The position numbers and the translations under genes are program-made. A stretch of DNA of 64,000 bases from an uncultured Clostridia bacterium (GTDB taxonomy: Bacteria > Bacillota > Clostridia > Lachnospirales > Anaerotignaceae). Under the pieces are notes generated by a model that did no database searches, was not told the origin of the DNA, and worked only from the letters and a program-made list of their open reading frames with translations. Positions 23,705-32,598 of this stretch are shown piece after piece. Location: assembly GCA_902477755.1 (NCBI GenBank), contig CABSIK010000005.1, positions 62,001 to 126,000 on the forward strand. Direction: 5' to 3'. How positions within the stretch are numbered: the first letter of the stretch is position 1; each line of letters opens with the position of its first letter.

Positions 23705-25669
23705 ATGGACGAAGAAAAGAAGGATCTTTCCCTGACGGAAGATCAGGAACAGCAGATGCCTGCGGACACAAAGGCGGAGGAAGAAGTGCAGAGCGCAGAA
23801 GAAGCGGCACCTACAGCAGAAGATTTAAAAGAAGAAGCAGCTGGGGAAACAGAAACAGCAGAAGAAGTGAAAGAAACGGAAACAACAGAGGAGCCTGCGG
23901 CAGAACCTGTTGAAGCGGAAACGGCGCCCGTGCAGACAGCAGCACCTGCAAAATCCGGCAGCAATATTGTCGGTATCATTGTTGGTTTGCTGGTGTTCAT
24001 AGGCGTTTTGGCACTGTGCTGGAAAATCGTGGGCCCTGTTGGAGAAGTTCATGCAGATAAAGGCATTGCTTACGCGAAAGACAATAATTTGTATATCTAC
24101 GATTTGGAAAATGACGCTTATGTGGCAGCGGAAGGCATTTCTTCCGGCGGTCAGTACAACCAGTATTATTCCGCATGGGGTACCACATTCAATGAAGACG
24201 GCAGCGGCCTGTACTACAGCACCAATGTGCGGACAGACGGCACTTTTGACCTGTATTACAAAGGTGTCGGTGCAGACAGCGAAGGTGTTCTGGTGGGCGA
24301 AGCTGTAGCGGATTATATGCCCACAAAAGATGGCGCAGCGGCTGTTTTTGTAAAAACAACAGCAGACGGCGCAGCGGATTTGTATCAGTTTGTAAATGGT
24401 ACTTCTAAATTGGTAGAATCTAATATTTTGGCAGAAAGCGGCTCTTATGCCATCAGCAATGACGGCAGCTTCGTGATGTACCGCAAGAGCGGTGACAACG
24501 GCACAGCCCTTTACGCAAAAGGCACAGCCGAAGGCGAAGAAGCTGTATGCCTCCATGACAACGCAGCCATTGCCATGATGACCAGTGATACAGACGAAAT
24601 CTATTTCGCTGGTGCGGAAGGCGAAGGCTACGCAGCATTCCAGTACACTTACGGCACAGAACCAGTGAAGATCATGGATGGAGTGACTTATCTGGAAGTG
24701 ATGCCAAACGGCAAAGATGTATTGCTCATGGGCTCCACAGAAGGTCTGGTGACCTATGATTCCATCATTGAGGACGATCTGGAAGAAAGCGACGCACTGC
24801 TGACAGAAGCAGACGGTGACGCTTATCAGGCAAAACTCCAGCGTGATGCCATCCGTACAGCCATGGAAGGCGGCGAAGGCTTCGAGCCTGTACTGCAGAA
24901 TGTATATATGTACAGCAACGGTAAGCTGACAGAAGTGGCTGCTGGTGCCATTTCCGCTGTTTCCGTGGAAAATGACAGACCTTATGCTGTATGCTACGCA
25001 GCCGGCGATATGGAAAAAATGCCCATTTCTCAGCTGGGCAGTCTGGAAGATGCGGAACAGGGCTATTATATGACATTGATGTATACAGAACCAAAGATTC
25101 TGGTGGTCAACGCTACCGGCGGCAGCTGGCAGCTGGAAGGCAAAAACATTTCTCCTGCCAATGTGTTCCTCTCTGATGACGGCACTATGGTAGGCTATTA
25201 TGAAACAGATACCATGACTGGTGCAACCACACTGAATATTGCCAAACTGGGCGCAGAACCTTCTTTCACCATGGAAAATGTGGAAGTGGCAGACTTCTTG
25301 GGCACTACTCATGATGTGGGGTACTTCAAGGATTATGAAAGCGGTCTGGGCACCATGGGTGTCTGGGACGGCGGCAACCCTGTAGAAGTGGAAAGCGTTG
25401 GCGGTGTACACTTTGCTGCTGATGGAGATGCTGTGTACTATATCAACAACATTGATCAGGAAAATGGCAACGGTGATCTGCATGTGCTGAAAAACGGCGA
25501 AGATACACTCATCGACACTGGTGTTTACAGCATGCAGTACAAATACAACGGCAAGCTGGCTTATCTGAAAAACTACGATTATACAGCCAATAGAGGCGAT
25601 CTGTACTATTACGATGGCAATGAATCCAAAGAAATCGACACAGGCATCACAGCCATCTTCATGTACTAA
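23705..25669 (+). CDS. Membrane-anchored extracellular propeller-like protein
   Basis: The 654-residue protein has three parts. The acidic, Glu/Ala-rich cytoplasmic N-terminus (1-80) resembles a disordered tether. One membrane helix (about 86-108, NIVGIIVGLLVFIGVLALCW) follows. A large outer domain has repeated YAKDNNLYIYDLEND- and YYINNIDQENG-like blades typical of DUF5050/WD40-like beta-propellers. No catalytic residues are evident, so a sensing, binding or scaffold role at the cell surface is most likely. It starts at ATG 23705 after GGAGG. It is 20 bp upstream of tsaE but unrelated in function. Confidence 0.75.
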   Translation: MDEEKKDLSLTEDQEQQMPADTKAEEEVQSAEEAAPTAEDLKEEAAGETETAEEVKETETTEEPAAEPVEAETAPVQTAAPAKSGSNIVGIIVGLLVFIGVLALCWKIVGPVGEVHADKGIAYAKDNNLYIYDLENDAYVAAEGISSGGQYNQYYSAWGTTFNEDGSGLYYSTNVRTDGTFDLYYKGVGADSEGVLVGEAVADYMPTKDGAAAVFVKTTADGAADLYQFVNGTSKLVESNILAESGSYAISNDGSFVMYRKSGDNGTALYAKGTAEGEEAVCLHDNAAIAMMTSDTDEIYFAGAEGEGYAAFQYTYGTEPVKIMDGVTYLEVMPNGKDVLLMGSTEGLVTYDSIIEDDLEESDALLTEADGDAYQAKLQRDAIRTAMEGGEGFEPVLQNVYMYSNGKLTEVAAGAISAVSVENDRPYAVCYAAGDMEKMPISQLGSLEDAEQGYYMTLMYTEPKILVVNATGGSWQLEGKNISPANVFLSDDGTMVGYYETDTMTGATTLNIAKLGAEPSFTMENVEVADFLGTTHDVGYFKDYESGLGTMGVWDGGNPVEVESVGGVHFAADGDAVYYINNIDQENGNGDLHVLKNGEDTLIDTGVYSMQYKYNGKLAYLKNYDYTANRGDLYYYDGNESKEIDTGITAIFMY

Positions 25670-25689
25670 AGAGAAACTGGGGGGCTATT

Positions 25690-26130
25690 ATGGAAAAAAT
25701 CTGGGAAACCCATAGTCCGGCGGAAACGGCGGCTTTGGGAGAAGAAATGGGCAAAAACGCCCAAAGGGGACAGATCTTCTGCCTGACAGGGGATCTGGGT
25801 ACCGGAAAAACCGTGTTTACCAAAGGCTTTGCGGCAGGGCTTGGAGTGACAGACCACGTCACCAGCCCTACCTTTACCATTGTCAATGAATACCATGACG
25901 GACGCCTGCCTTTTTATCATTTTGATGTGTACCGTCTTTCCTGCGAGGAGGAAATGGACGACATTGGCTACGAAGAATACTTTTTCGGCGACGGTGTCTG
26001 CCTTGTGGAATGGGCAGAACTGTTCCCCGACCTGATCCCCAAGGAAGCCATCTGGCTGACAGTGGAAAAGGATTTTGAAAAAGGCGAGGACTATCGCAGA
26101 ATTACCCTGCGGCAGGAGGTGGAACCATGA
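25690..26130 (+). CDS. tsaE: tRNA threonylcarbamoyladenosine synthesis ATPase TsaE
   Basis: TsaE is the ATPase that resets the TsaB-TsaD complex making t6A37 in ANN-decoding tRNAs. The 146-residue product has the P-loop GDLGTGKT at 34-41, the SPTFTIVNEY motif and the W in LVEWAELFPD. It overlaps tsaB by 4 bp (ATGA), and tsaB overlaps rimI in turn, so the three form one translationally coupled unit. tsaD, the catalytic partner, is not in the window. Confidence 0.93.
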   Translation: MEKIWETHSPAETAALGEEMGKNAQRGQIFCLTGDLGTGKTVFTKGFAAGLGVTDHVTSPTFTIVNEYHDGRLPFYHFDVYRLSCEEEMDDIGYEEYFFGDGVCLVEWAELFPDLIPKEAIWLTVEKDFEKGEDYRRITLRQEVEP

Positions 26131-26843
26131 AAATATTGGCAATTGATACATCGGGGCAGACCGCAAGTGCTGCCATCATTGAAGATGAGAAACTCATTGG
26201 GGAATTTACCCAGAATGATAAACTGACACACAGCCAGACCATTTTGCCTATGGTGGCAGAAATCTGCGAAAAAACAAATACAGACCCCAAAGATGTGGAT
26301 TATATTGCCTGCGCTGTTGGCCCCGGTTCTTTTACAGGGCTGCGCATCGGCGCCGCAACGGCAAAAGGCCTTTGTCTGGGACTGAATAAGCCCCTTCTTG
26401 CTGTTCCCACTTTGGATGCTCTGGCATATCATATGTTTATGACAGGTGCTATCGTCTGCCCCATTATGGACGCCAGACGGCAGCAGGTTTATGCTTGCTT
26501 CTATGAATGGGAAGGGGAAAAACTGGTGCCTCTGACAGAATATATGGCAGAAAGCATCGACGTCATCATTGATATTGCCGAATCCTTTGAACAGGATGTG
26601 ATTTTCTTAGGGGACGGCGTGCCGGTGCATAGAGAAAAACTGGCAAAAAATCCAGACTTCCACTTTGCGCCTGCCCACTGTGCTTTGCAGCGTGCGGCGG
26701 CGGTGGCATCTTATGGCAAAGTTATGGCAGAAGAAGGCAAAGCCATTTCCGGTAACGAACTGGAATTGATTTATCTGCGGAAGTCTCAAGCGGAGAGAGA
26801 AAGGGAAGAACGTCTGGAAAAGGAGGCAGCGGAACATGTTTGA
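26127..26843 (+). CDS. tsaB: tRNA threonylcarbamoyladenosine synthesis protein TsaB
   Basis: TsaB is the ASKHA-fold dimer partner of TsaD. The 238-residue product begins ILAIDTSGQTASAAI and carries the HSQTILPMV and AVGPGSFTGLRIG motifs of the family. It also has the second-half segment around PIMDARRQQVYACFYEW. It starts with the ATG overlapping the tsaE stop. The end (about 25 residues) is a charged helix rich in Arg/Glu, longer than in E. coli. The next gene starts within its last codons. Confidence 0.93.
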   Translation: MKILAIDTSGQTASAAIIEDEKLIGEFTQNDKLTHSQTILPMVAEICEKTNTDPKDVDYIACAVGPGSFTGLRIGAATAKGLCLGLNKPLLAVPTLDALAYHMFMTGAIVCPIMDARRQQVYACFYEWEGEKLVPLTEYMAESIDVIIDIAESFEQDVIFLGDGVPVHREKLAKNPDFHFAPAHCALQRAAAVASYGKVMAEEGKAISGNELELIYLRKSQAEREREERLEKEAAEHV

Positions 26844-27300
26844 GATCATCCCCATGACGGTGGAGCATATTGACGGCGTGTTGGCTGTGGAAGAAGCGAC
26901 CTTTTCTATCCCTTGGACACGGAAAGATTTTGAACGGGAAATGACGGAAAACAATCTTGCCATTTATTATGTAGCAGTGGCAGAGGGGAAAATCGTAGGC
27001 TATGCAGGTATGTGGCACGTCATCACAGAAGGCCATATCACCAATGTGGCAGTGCTGGAAGATTACCGGAAACAGGGCATTGGTGACGCCCTTATGGCAC
27101 AGCTGGAACAGGTTGCCTTAGAAAAAGAAATGATCGGCATTACCTTGGAGGTGCGGATCAATAACACACCTGCTCAGCGTCTGTACCATAAGCATGGCTA
27201 CCGTGCCGAAGGTCTGCGGAAGAATTATTACCCTGATACCCACGAGGACGCAGTCATTATGTGGAAATATACGCCTTTTTATGAAGGGCAGGAAGATTGA
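26836..27300 (+). CDS. rimI: Ribosomal-protein N-acetyltransferase RimI-like
   Basis: This 154-residue GNAT acetyltransferase transfers acetyl from acetyl-CoA, classically to the N-terminus of ribosomal protein S18. It shows MTVEHIDGVLAVEEATFSIP at the start, ITNVAVLEDYRKQGIGDALM containing the acetyl-CoA loop (RKQGIG), and RLYHKHGYRAEGLRKNYY near the end. The position behind tsaE-tsaB is common in Firmicutes. The start overlaps tsaB by 8 bp, and a clear terminator follows 10 bases after the stop. Confidence 0.9.
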   Translation: MFEIIPMTVEHIDGVLAVEEATFSIPWTRKDFEREMTENNLAIYYVAVAEGKIVGYAGMWHVITEGHITNVAVLEDYRKQGIGDALMAQLEQVALEKEMIGITLEVRINNTPAQRLYHKHGYRAEGLRKNYYPDTHEDAVIMWKYTPFYEGQED

Positions 27301-27309
27301 TTTTTGAGA

Positions 27310-27340
27310 TGCCGAAGAACCCTTTTCTTCGGCATTTTTT
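27310..27340 (+). terminator. Intrinsic terminator of tsaE-tsaB-rimI
   Basis: TGCCGAAGAA (27310-27319) pairs with TTCTTCGGCA (27325-27334), followed by six T. Confidence 0.9.
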
Positions 27341-27358
27341 GCAAGGAGGCGAAAGGAT

Positions 27359-29752
27359 ATGCAACGAGAACTTTCTTATACAGAGCTGAAAAACGGCTGT
27401 TCTGCCGATGATTTTTCTTTCCGCTCCACAGCGGAGCTGGAACCCTTGGAAGGCATCATTGGGCAGGAAAGAGCCGTCAAAGCCTTTGATTTTGGGCTGC
27501 ATGTGAAGATCAAAGGCTATAACATCTATATGTCAGGGCCTTCCGGTACAGGGAAAACCACCTATGCCAAAGCCAGCACGGAACGTCTGGCGGCAACGGA
27601 GGAAGTGCCCTTGGACTGGTGCTATGTTTATAACTTCCAGAACCCCAGAAGCCCTTTGGCCCTGTCTTTCCCTGCTGGGGAAGGCAGAAAGTTTCGGGAT
27701 GATATGAATGAGCTGGTACAGCTGTTCCAGACAGAGCTTCAGAAAGTATTCCGCACAGAGGACTATGAAAAACAGAAAACAGAACTGCTCCGTGAGTTCG
27801 ATGAAAAACGGGACGCCCTCATGGATCAGATGAGCAAAGAAGCGGCAGAAAATGATTTTCAGGTAAAGACCACCAATTCCGGCATTTATTTTATGCCTGT
27901 GGTGGACGGGAAACCTGTGGGCGAGGAAGAATATGATGACCTTGCCGAAGACGTGAAGGATGTCATTGAGAAAAATTCCCAGATCGTGCAGGAAAAGGCT
28001 TCTGCCATCATGCGGGATATTCGGGAATTGGATAAGGAATCCAAACGATGCGTGGAACAGCTGGATCATAAGGTGGGGATGTTTGCCATCGGTCACCATG
28101 TGAGTGCTGTCCAGGAAAAATATGAGCAGAACGAAAAAGCAGTGGCATATATCAACGCTGTGAAAGAAGATGTACTGGAAAATATCAGCCAGTTCTTTGA
28201 GGATGAGGACGACGGGGAAGAAGGTTTGGCATCCCTTTTGCCCATGCTTTCCAAAAAACAGCCGGAGGACGTGACGCTGAAATATAAAGTAAATCTCATT
28301 GTGGACAACAGCGAAACCAAAGGCGCCCCTGTGGTGACTACATTCAATCCCACTTATTATAATCTGGTGGGGGAAGTGGAATACGACAGCGAATTCGGCA
28401 ACCTGACCACAGACTTTATGAAAATCAAAGGCGGTTTGTTCCATAAGGCAAACGGCGGCTATCTCATTGTGCAGGCGCAGGATATTTTGTCAGCACCTCA
28501 AGCGTGGGAAGCCCTCCGCCGGGTCATCAAAACAAAAGAAATCAATATGGATGCCATTCGGGAACAGTTGGGCACAGTGGTAGCGCCTACGCTGAAACCG
28601 GAACCCATCCCTGCCAATATCAAAATCATCATGATTGGCAGCAGTTATTATTATGAACTGCTCAGCGCTTACGATGAGGAGTTTGACAAATTTTTCAAAA
28701 TCAGAGCGGATTTCGACTATGAAATGCCCCGTTCTCAGGAAAACATGCTGAAGATTGCCCAGTTCATCAAAGGCTTTACCATGCGGGAAAAGACCACGGA
28801 CTTTGATGTGAGCGCTGTCTGTGCGGTGGTGGAATATTCCTCTCGTGCGGCAGAACGGCAGAACAAGCTGTCCACCCGTTTCAATCATCTGGCAGAGATT
28901 CTGGGAGAAGCGGCGGCATGGGCAAAGCTGGATGGCGCGGAAATGGTAACGGCAAAGCATGTGCAGAAAACCATTGTGGAAAAAGAGGACCGTCTGCGGC
29001 TGTATGAAGAAAAACTGGATGAGATGCTGGAAGAAAACGTCATCATGATTGATGTGGACGGCGCGGAAGTGGGACAGATCAACGGTCTGGCGGTGCTGGA
29101 TATGGGTTCCTATGCTTTTGGCAATCCCAGCCGTATCACAGCTACCACCTATGTGGGGAAATCCGGTATTGTCAATATCGAAAAGGAGGCACGCATGAGC
29201 GGTCAGACCCACGACAAAGGGGTACAGATCATCACTGGTTATTTGGGGCAGACCTATGCCCAGAAATTCCCTCTTTCTCTGTCCTGCCGTGTCTGCTTTG
29301 AGCAGAATTACAACGGCATCGACGGGGACAGCGCCTCCAGTACAGAGCTGTACTGCATCCTGTCCTCTCTGGCAGAACTGCCCATTCGTCAGGACTTGGC
29401 GGTGACAGGCTCCGTGAACCAGAAAGGGGAAATCCAAGCCATCGGCGGCGTCACATATAAAATTGAAGGGTTCTTTGACCTGTGCAAGAAGCGTGGTCTG
29501 ACAGGCAAACAGGGTGTTATCATTCCTGTTTCCAATATCCGTGATCTGGTACTGAAGGATGAAGTGGTGGAAGCCGTGAAAGAAGGAATGTTCCATATCT
29601 ATCCCATCTCCACCATTGATGAAGGCATTGCTCTGCTTATGGGAACTGAAGCGGGAGAAAAGGATGCCCAAGGGAATTTTCCTTTAGAGAGTGTACATGG
29701 TCGCGTATGGCAGAAATTAAAAGCGTTCCATGTTTATTCAGAAACGAAATAG
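27359..29752 (+). CDS. Lon-like ATP-dependent protease (LonB/LonC type)
   Basis: The 797-residue cytoplasmic AAA+ protease opens with a domain carrying Walker A GPSGTGKT at 60-67. A long helical insert of about 200 residues follows, then the rest of the AAA module (KGGLFHKANGGYLIVQAQD acts as the Walker B region). The C-terminal S16 protease domain has the catalytic dyad S658 in DGDSASST and K701 in GGVTYKIEGF. The N-terminal Lon substrate domain is missing, as in the AAA_32/Lon-C group. It starts at ATG 27359 after AAGGAGG. It stands alone with a terminator at each side. Substrates are unknown. Confidence 0.9.
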   Translation: MQRELSYTELKNGCSADDFSFRSTAELEPLEGIIGQERAVKAFDFGLHVKIKGYNIYMSGPSGTGKTTYAKASTERLAATEEVPLDWCYVYNFQNPRSPLALSFPAGEGRKFRDDMNELVQLFQTELQKVFRTEDYEKQKTELLREFDEKRDALMDQMSKEAAENDFQVKTTNSGIYFMPVVDGKPVGEEEYDDLAEDVKDVIEKNSQIVQEKASAIMRDIRELDKESKRCVEQLDHKVGMFAIGHHVSAVQEKYEQNEKAVAYINAVKEDVLENISQFFEDEDDGEEGLASLLPMLSKKQPEDVTLKYKVNLIVDNSETKGAPVVTTFNPTYYNLVGEVEYDSEFGNLTTDFMKIKGGLFHKANGGYLIVQAQDILSAPQAWEALRRVIKTKEINMDAIREQLGTVVAPTLKPEPIPANIKIIMIGSSYYYELLSAYDEEFDKFFKIRADFDYEMPRSQENMLKIAQFIKGFTMREKTTDFDVSAVCAVVEYSSRAAERQNKLSTRFNHLAEILGEAAAWAKLDGAEMVTAKHVQKTIVEKEDRLRLYEEKLDEMLEENVIMIDVDGAEVGQINGLAVLDMGSYAFGNPSRITATTYVGKSGIVNIEKEARMSGQTHDKGVQIITGYLGQTYAQKFPLSLSCRVCFEQNYNGIDGDSASSTELYCILSSLAELPIRQDLAVTGSVNQKGEIQAIGGVTYKIEGFFDLCKKRGLTGKQGVIIPVSNIRDLVLKDEVVEAVKEGMFHIYPISTIDEGIALLMGTEAGEKDAQGNFPLESVHGRVWQKLKAFHVYSETK

Positions 29753-29796
29753 AGGAAGGTAAAATACGATTTAAAATAATTGGTAGACAAAAAATG

Positions 29797-29839
29797 AAAT
29801 GGCTCTTTATCTGTATGATACGGATGAAGAGCCATTTTT
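29797..29839 (+). terminator. Intrinsic terminator of the Lon-like gene
   Basis: AAATGGCTCTT (29797-29807) pairs with AAGAGCCATTT (29827-29837), and the stem extends inward with further pairs. Confidence 0.8.
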
Positions 29840-29873
29840 ATAAAAAATATAAAATAAAAAACGTAAATAAAAA

Positions 29874-29904
29874 CGAACAGCTGCGGTAACAGCTGTTCGT
29901 TTTT
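29874..29904. terminator. Bidirectional terminator, mainly for the chemoreceptor gene
   Basis: The perfect 10-bp stem CGAACAGCTG/CAGCTGTTCG (29874-29883 with 29890-29899) has T runs on both strands. It lies right after the minus-strand chemoreceptor stop. Confidence 0.88.
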
Positions 29905-29912
29905 GATTTGAT

Positions 29913-31712
29913 TTAGTATTTACTGGAGAAATCATTATACGGTGCAAAATTTTCATCGTAAGAATCAGATCCGCTGAAATTGTGATTATCAAAATCGGAA
30001 GAATCAACAGGGGTTGCTACATTTGTTCTGTTTCTCAATTTGAATTTTTTGAATAATTCATCTAAAACAGTAGCCTGACCGGAGAGTTCTTCGCTGGCAG
30101 CAGCGCTTTCCTGTGCTGTAGCGGAGTTTGTCTGCACAACAGAAGAAATTTGGTCAATACCGATTGTAATTTGGGAAATAGAATTTGCCTGTTCAGCGGA
30201 AGCGTCTGAAATTTTAGCAATTGCTACCGTGATTTCGTCTTTTTTGGTCAAAACAGAATTCAAAGCATTTGCAGTTTCATTTGCAATTTTAGATCCGTTT
30301 TCTACAGCTTTAATGGAAGTCTCGATGAGGGAAGCTGTAGTTTTGGAAGCTTCTGCACTTTTACTTGCAAGATTTCTTACTTCATCGGCAACAACGGCAA
30401 AGCCTTTGCCGGCTGCACCTGCACGTGCTGCTTCTACAGCAGCGTTCAATGCAAGAATATTTGTCTGGAAAGCAATGTCCTCAATGGTTTTGATGATTTT
30501 GCTGATTTCAATAGAACTGTTGGAAATATCAGACATTGCAACCATCAATTGTTCCATTTTAACATTTCCGGATTCCATGTCATCGCTGATTTCTTTCGCT
30601 TTCAAATTAGACTGAGCAGCGTTTTCAGCAGTATGAGAAACCAGCTGAGAGATTTCGTTGATTGTAGCAGCCAATTCTTCAATGGAGCTTGCCTGTTCTG
30701 TTGCGCCCTGGCTTAATGCCTGTGCACCTGTTGCAACCTGTTCTGCACCACTGGCAACCTGATTTGCTGTCTGATTGATTTGGTAAAGTGTAGAATCCAA
30801 ATTTCTATTGATTTTGCGGATGGAAAGCAGGATCGGTTTCAGATCTCCTACATACGCATCTTCCATAGTAGTTGCGATTGCAAAGTTGCCGTTTGCCATT
30901 TCTGTAAGGAGATAGATTTCATCGCTGATGACATTAGATAATGTTTCAACCAGTTTCTGTGTGGAACGTGTTAAATCTCCGACCTCATCCTCTGAAGAGA
31001 AAACATCCACAGGTGAGGACAAATCGCCTGCAACAACAGCAGCCAGACGTTTGGAACAAATATTCAAAGGTTCAGAAATATTTTTTGCCAGGAAACGACC
31101 CAACAGAATAGAAATTGCCAGTGCTATAATAATAATAACAATAGCAATGATAATGATGATGTTTGTTGAGGTATTGATAGAATTCTGTGCGGTTGTGCCT
31201 TCATTATATTTCTGTGTCAGCAATTGTGTAAGTTCAGTGAAAATTGTACTATAAATAGGGTCTAGTTCATTGACCAGCTTTGTTTGTGCTGCTGCGCTAT
31301 CACTTCCGCTTTGTGTCAGGATTTCCTGAGACAATGTTTTATATGTAGTCCATGCCATTTTTGCGGAGTTAAAAGAATTTTTTTCTTCTTCGGTTACGAC
31401 AGATTTTTCCAAGACATTAAACAAATCGTCAATGTTTGTCAGACTGTTTTCAAAGGTGGATTTAGCCTCTGTTTTCGCGGAAATATTTGCATAGGATACC
31501 GCGTTATGCAGATTTAAATTCGCTTCTGAAAAATCTGAAATAAGATTGCCTACATCACCCTGTGCAAATCCATAATTGGAGATGGTGTCGGAATATCTAG
31601 ACTGTACAGATTTTGTAAGAAATATACAGACGATACTTGCAATACTTGCAATCAAACTGACGATTAGAAATGAAATAACTAATCTTTTACCAATTTTTAA
31701 ATTTTTTAGCAT
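29913..31712 (-). CDS. Methyl-accepting chemotaxis protein
   Basis: The 599-residue transmembrane chemoreceptor has a first membrane helix at 10-32, an all-helical extracellular four-helix-bundle (4HB_MCP) sensor to about 185, and a second helix near 190-212 (NIIIIIAIVIIIIALAIS). HAMP follows, then a long signalling coiled coil with the conserved hairpin tip (FQTNILALNAAVEAARAG and KGFAVVADEVRNLA). It couples to CheA/CheW, which are not in this window. No C-terminal CheR/CheB tether pentapeptide is seen. The ATG at 31712 follows AGGAGG by 9 bases. A SigD-like promoter lies about 60 bases upstream. Confidence 0.95.
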   Translation of the reverse strand: MLKNLKIGKRLVISFLIVSLIASIASIVCIFLTKSVQSRYSDTISNYGFAQGDVGNLISDFSEANLNLHNAVSYANISAKTEAKSTFENSLTNIDDLFNVLEKSVVTEEEKNSFNSAKMAWTTYKTLSQEILTQSGSDSAAAQTKLVNELDPIYSTIFTELTQLLTQKYNEGTTAQNSINTSTNIIIIIAIVIIIIALAISILLGRFLAKNISEPLNICSKRLAAVVAGDLSSPVDVFSSEDEVGDLTRSTQKLVETLSNVISDEIYLLTEMANGNFAIATTMEDAYVGDLKPILLSIRKINRNLDSTLYQINQTANQVASGAEQVATGAQALSQGATEQASSIEELAATINEISQLVSHTAENAAQSNLKAKEISDDMESGNVKMEQLMVAMSDISNSSIEISKIIKTIEDIAFQTNILALNAAVEAARAGAAGKGFAVVADEVRNLASKSAEASKTTASLIETSIKAVENGSKIANETANALNSVLTKKDEITVAIAKISDASAEQANSISQITIGIDQISSVVQTNSATAQESAAASEELSGQATVLDELFKKFKLRNRTNVATPVDSSDFDNHNFSGSDSYDENFAPYNDFSSKY

Positions 31713-31770
31713 AGGTGAGACCCTCCTCATAAAAAGTTAAAGTTTTTGCTTAAAAAGCTTATTATCAACT

Positions 31771-31797
31771 ATATCGACCCAAAATCCATTTAATTAA
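31771..31797 (-). promoter_or_regulatory. Candidate SigD (sigma-28) promoter of the chemoreceptor
   Basis: On the minus strand TTAA (31797-31794), a 15-base spacer and GTCGATAT (31778-31771) match the sigma-28 consensus TAAA-N15-GCCGATAT in 10 of 12 positions. A sigma-28 gene is encoded at 52.2 kb. Confidence 0.6.
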
Positions 31798-31930
31798 TAC
31801 AATTTTGTAAATTTTTTGCTTCATAGTTTTTTATATGGAAAATAAAGGGAATACATAAGACGAAGATCAAGGTGTCAAAAAAAGTCGACACCCTGTCGTC
31901 AAAGGCTCATTTTATTTAAGCCAGAAGTAT

Positions 31931-31977
31931 AAAGCAGGAATTTCATCGGCTAAAAAGTCTTGAAATTCCTGCTTTTT
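31931..31977 (+). terminator. Orphan intrinsic terminator
   Basis: The perfect 15-bp stem AAAGCAGGAATTTCA/TGAAATTCCTGCTTT (31931-31945 with 31961-31975) is followed by TTTTTC on the plus strand. No plus-strand gene lies upstream of it, because the chemoreceptor is transcribed the other way. It may end an untranslated RNA. Confidence 0.7.
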
Positions 31978-32019
31978 CTCATTGGAAGTGAATTCCGGAT
32001 GGGGATTCCAGTTAGAAAA

Positions 32020-32145
32020 CCCACACCGCAAAGAGATACGGACAGCCATTCATGGCTGGCATTTGCGAAGCAAATGTGTTGACCCACACCGCAAAGAGAT
32101 GCGGACAGCCATTCATGGCTGGCATTTGCGAAGCAAATGTGTTGA
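32020..32145. repeat. 63-bp tandem direct repeat, two copies with two hairpins each
   Basis: Units 32020-32082 and 32083-32145 differ at a single base. Each holds two perfect palindromes, CAGCCATTCATGGCTG and CATTTGCGAAGCAAATG. The 63-bp length is 21 codons, so an open frame of 71 codons crosses both units, but it lacks a ribosome binding site. The structure resembles REP/BIME-type extragenic repeats. Confidence 0.8.
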
Positions 32146-32466
32146 CACTTTCGTTTCCCAAGCCCTTCCTCGCTCTTGCAAAAAGTATAAAATTTAGTTT
32201 TTTGGCAGTATGGATGATACAGTATTTTTAATAAAAAACAAATGGTCTATTTAATACTTTTTGAAAGAAATGTAAAAAATGCGTGAAAAAGTGTAAAATG
32301 ATGTAGAAATATTGAGAGAAAATACAGTTTTTTTGTTGAAAGTAGTGGGCTGCGGGGGTATAAAAAATATTTCGACTTAAAAAGTGTCGGTATATTACAA
32401 AATATCGTGTCGAATTTTGTAAGACATATGCATACTGATGATTATTTTGCAGAATGAATGATAATA
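32146..32466. other. AT-rich leader region upstream of the flagellar operon
   Basis: No gene was found. Visible are inverted fragments around TTCGACTTAAAAAGTGTCG (about 32371-32389) and a related GTGTCGAA near 32410, which could bind a regulator. No c-di-GMP riboswitch consensus was recognised. Confidence 0.4.
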
Positions 32467-32494
32467 TTGAATTCTTTTGGAAAAGTATTATACT
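32467..32494 (+). promoter_or_regulatory. Candidate SigA promoter of the flagellar operon
   Basis: TTGAAT (32467-32472) and TATACT (32489-32494) have a 16-base spacer, about 100 bases before flgB. It is the best vegetative match in the 600-base leader, and no sigma-28 match is seen here. This fits an early-class flagellar operon. Confidence 0.45.
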
Positions 32495-32598
32495 TGTAGT
32501 TGAATTGTATTTTTTAATCAAAATGATAGTTTTTTTTAAGAGAATTATAAGAAAAAAAGGGAAATAATGTTTTTTTCTATGGATTAGGAGGGTTGAAA

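Noticed and set aside
23825..25483. 552-codon minus-strand frame opposite the propeller protein gene
   Set aside because: The Cys/His/Ile-rich product has no recognisable domains. It is the mirror of a well-supported gene with codon bias on the plus strand.
32020..32145. CRISPR array
   Set aside because: There are two adjacent 63-bp units without spacers, and no cas genes are in the window.
31982..32197. 71-codon frame across the 63-bp repeats
   Set aside because: The TTG start lacks a ribosome binding site and the frame exists because the repeat length is a multiple of three. The two palindromes per unit explain the sequence better.
32150..32598. c-di-GMP riboswitch in the flagellar leader
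   Set aside because: The GEMM-I or GEMM-II core motifs and tetraloop receptor were not found, and the leader has no clear terminator/antiterminator pair.
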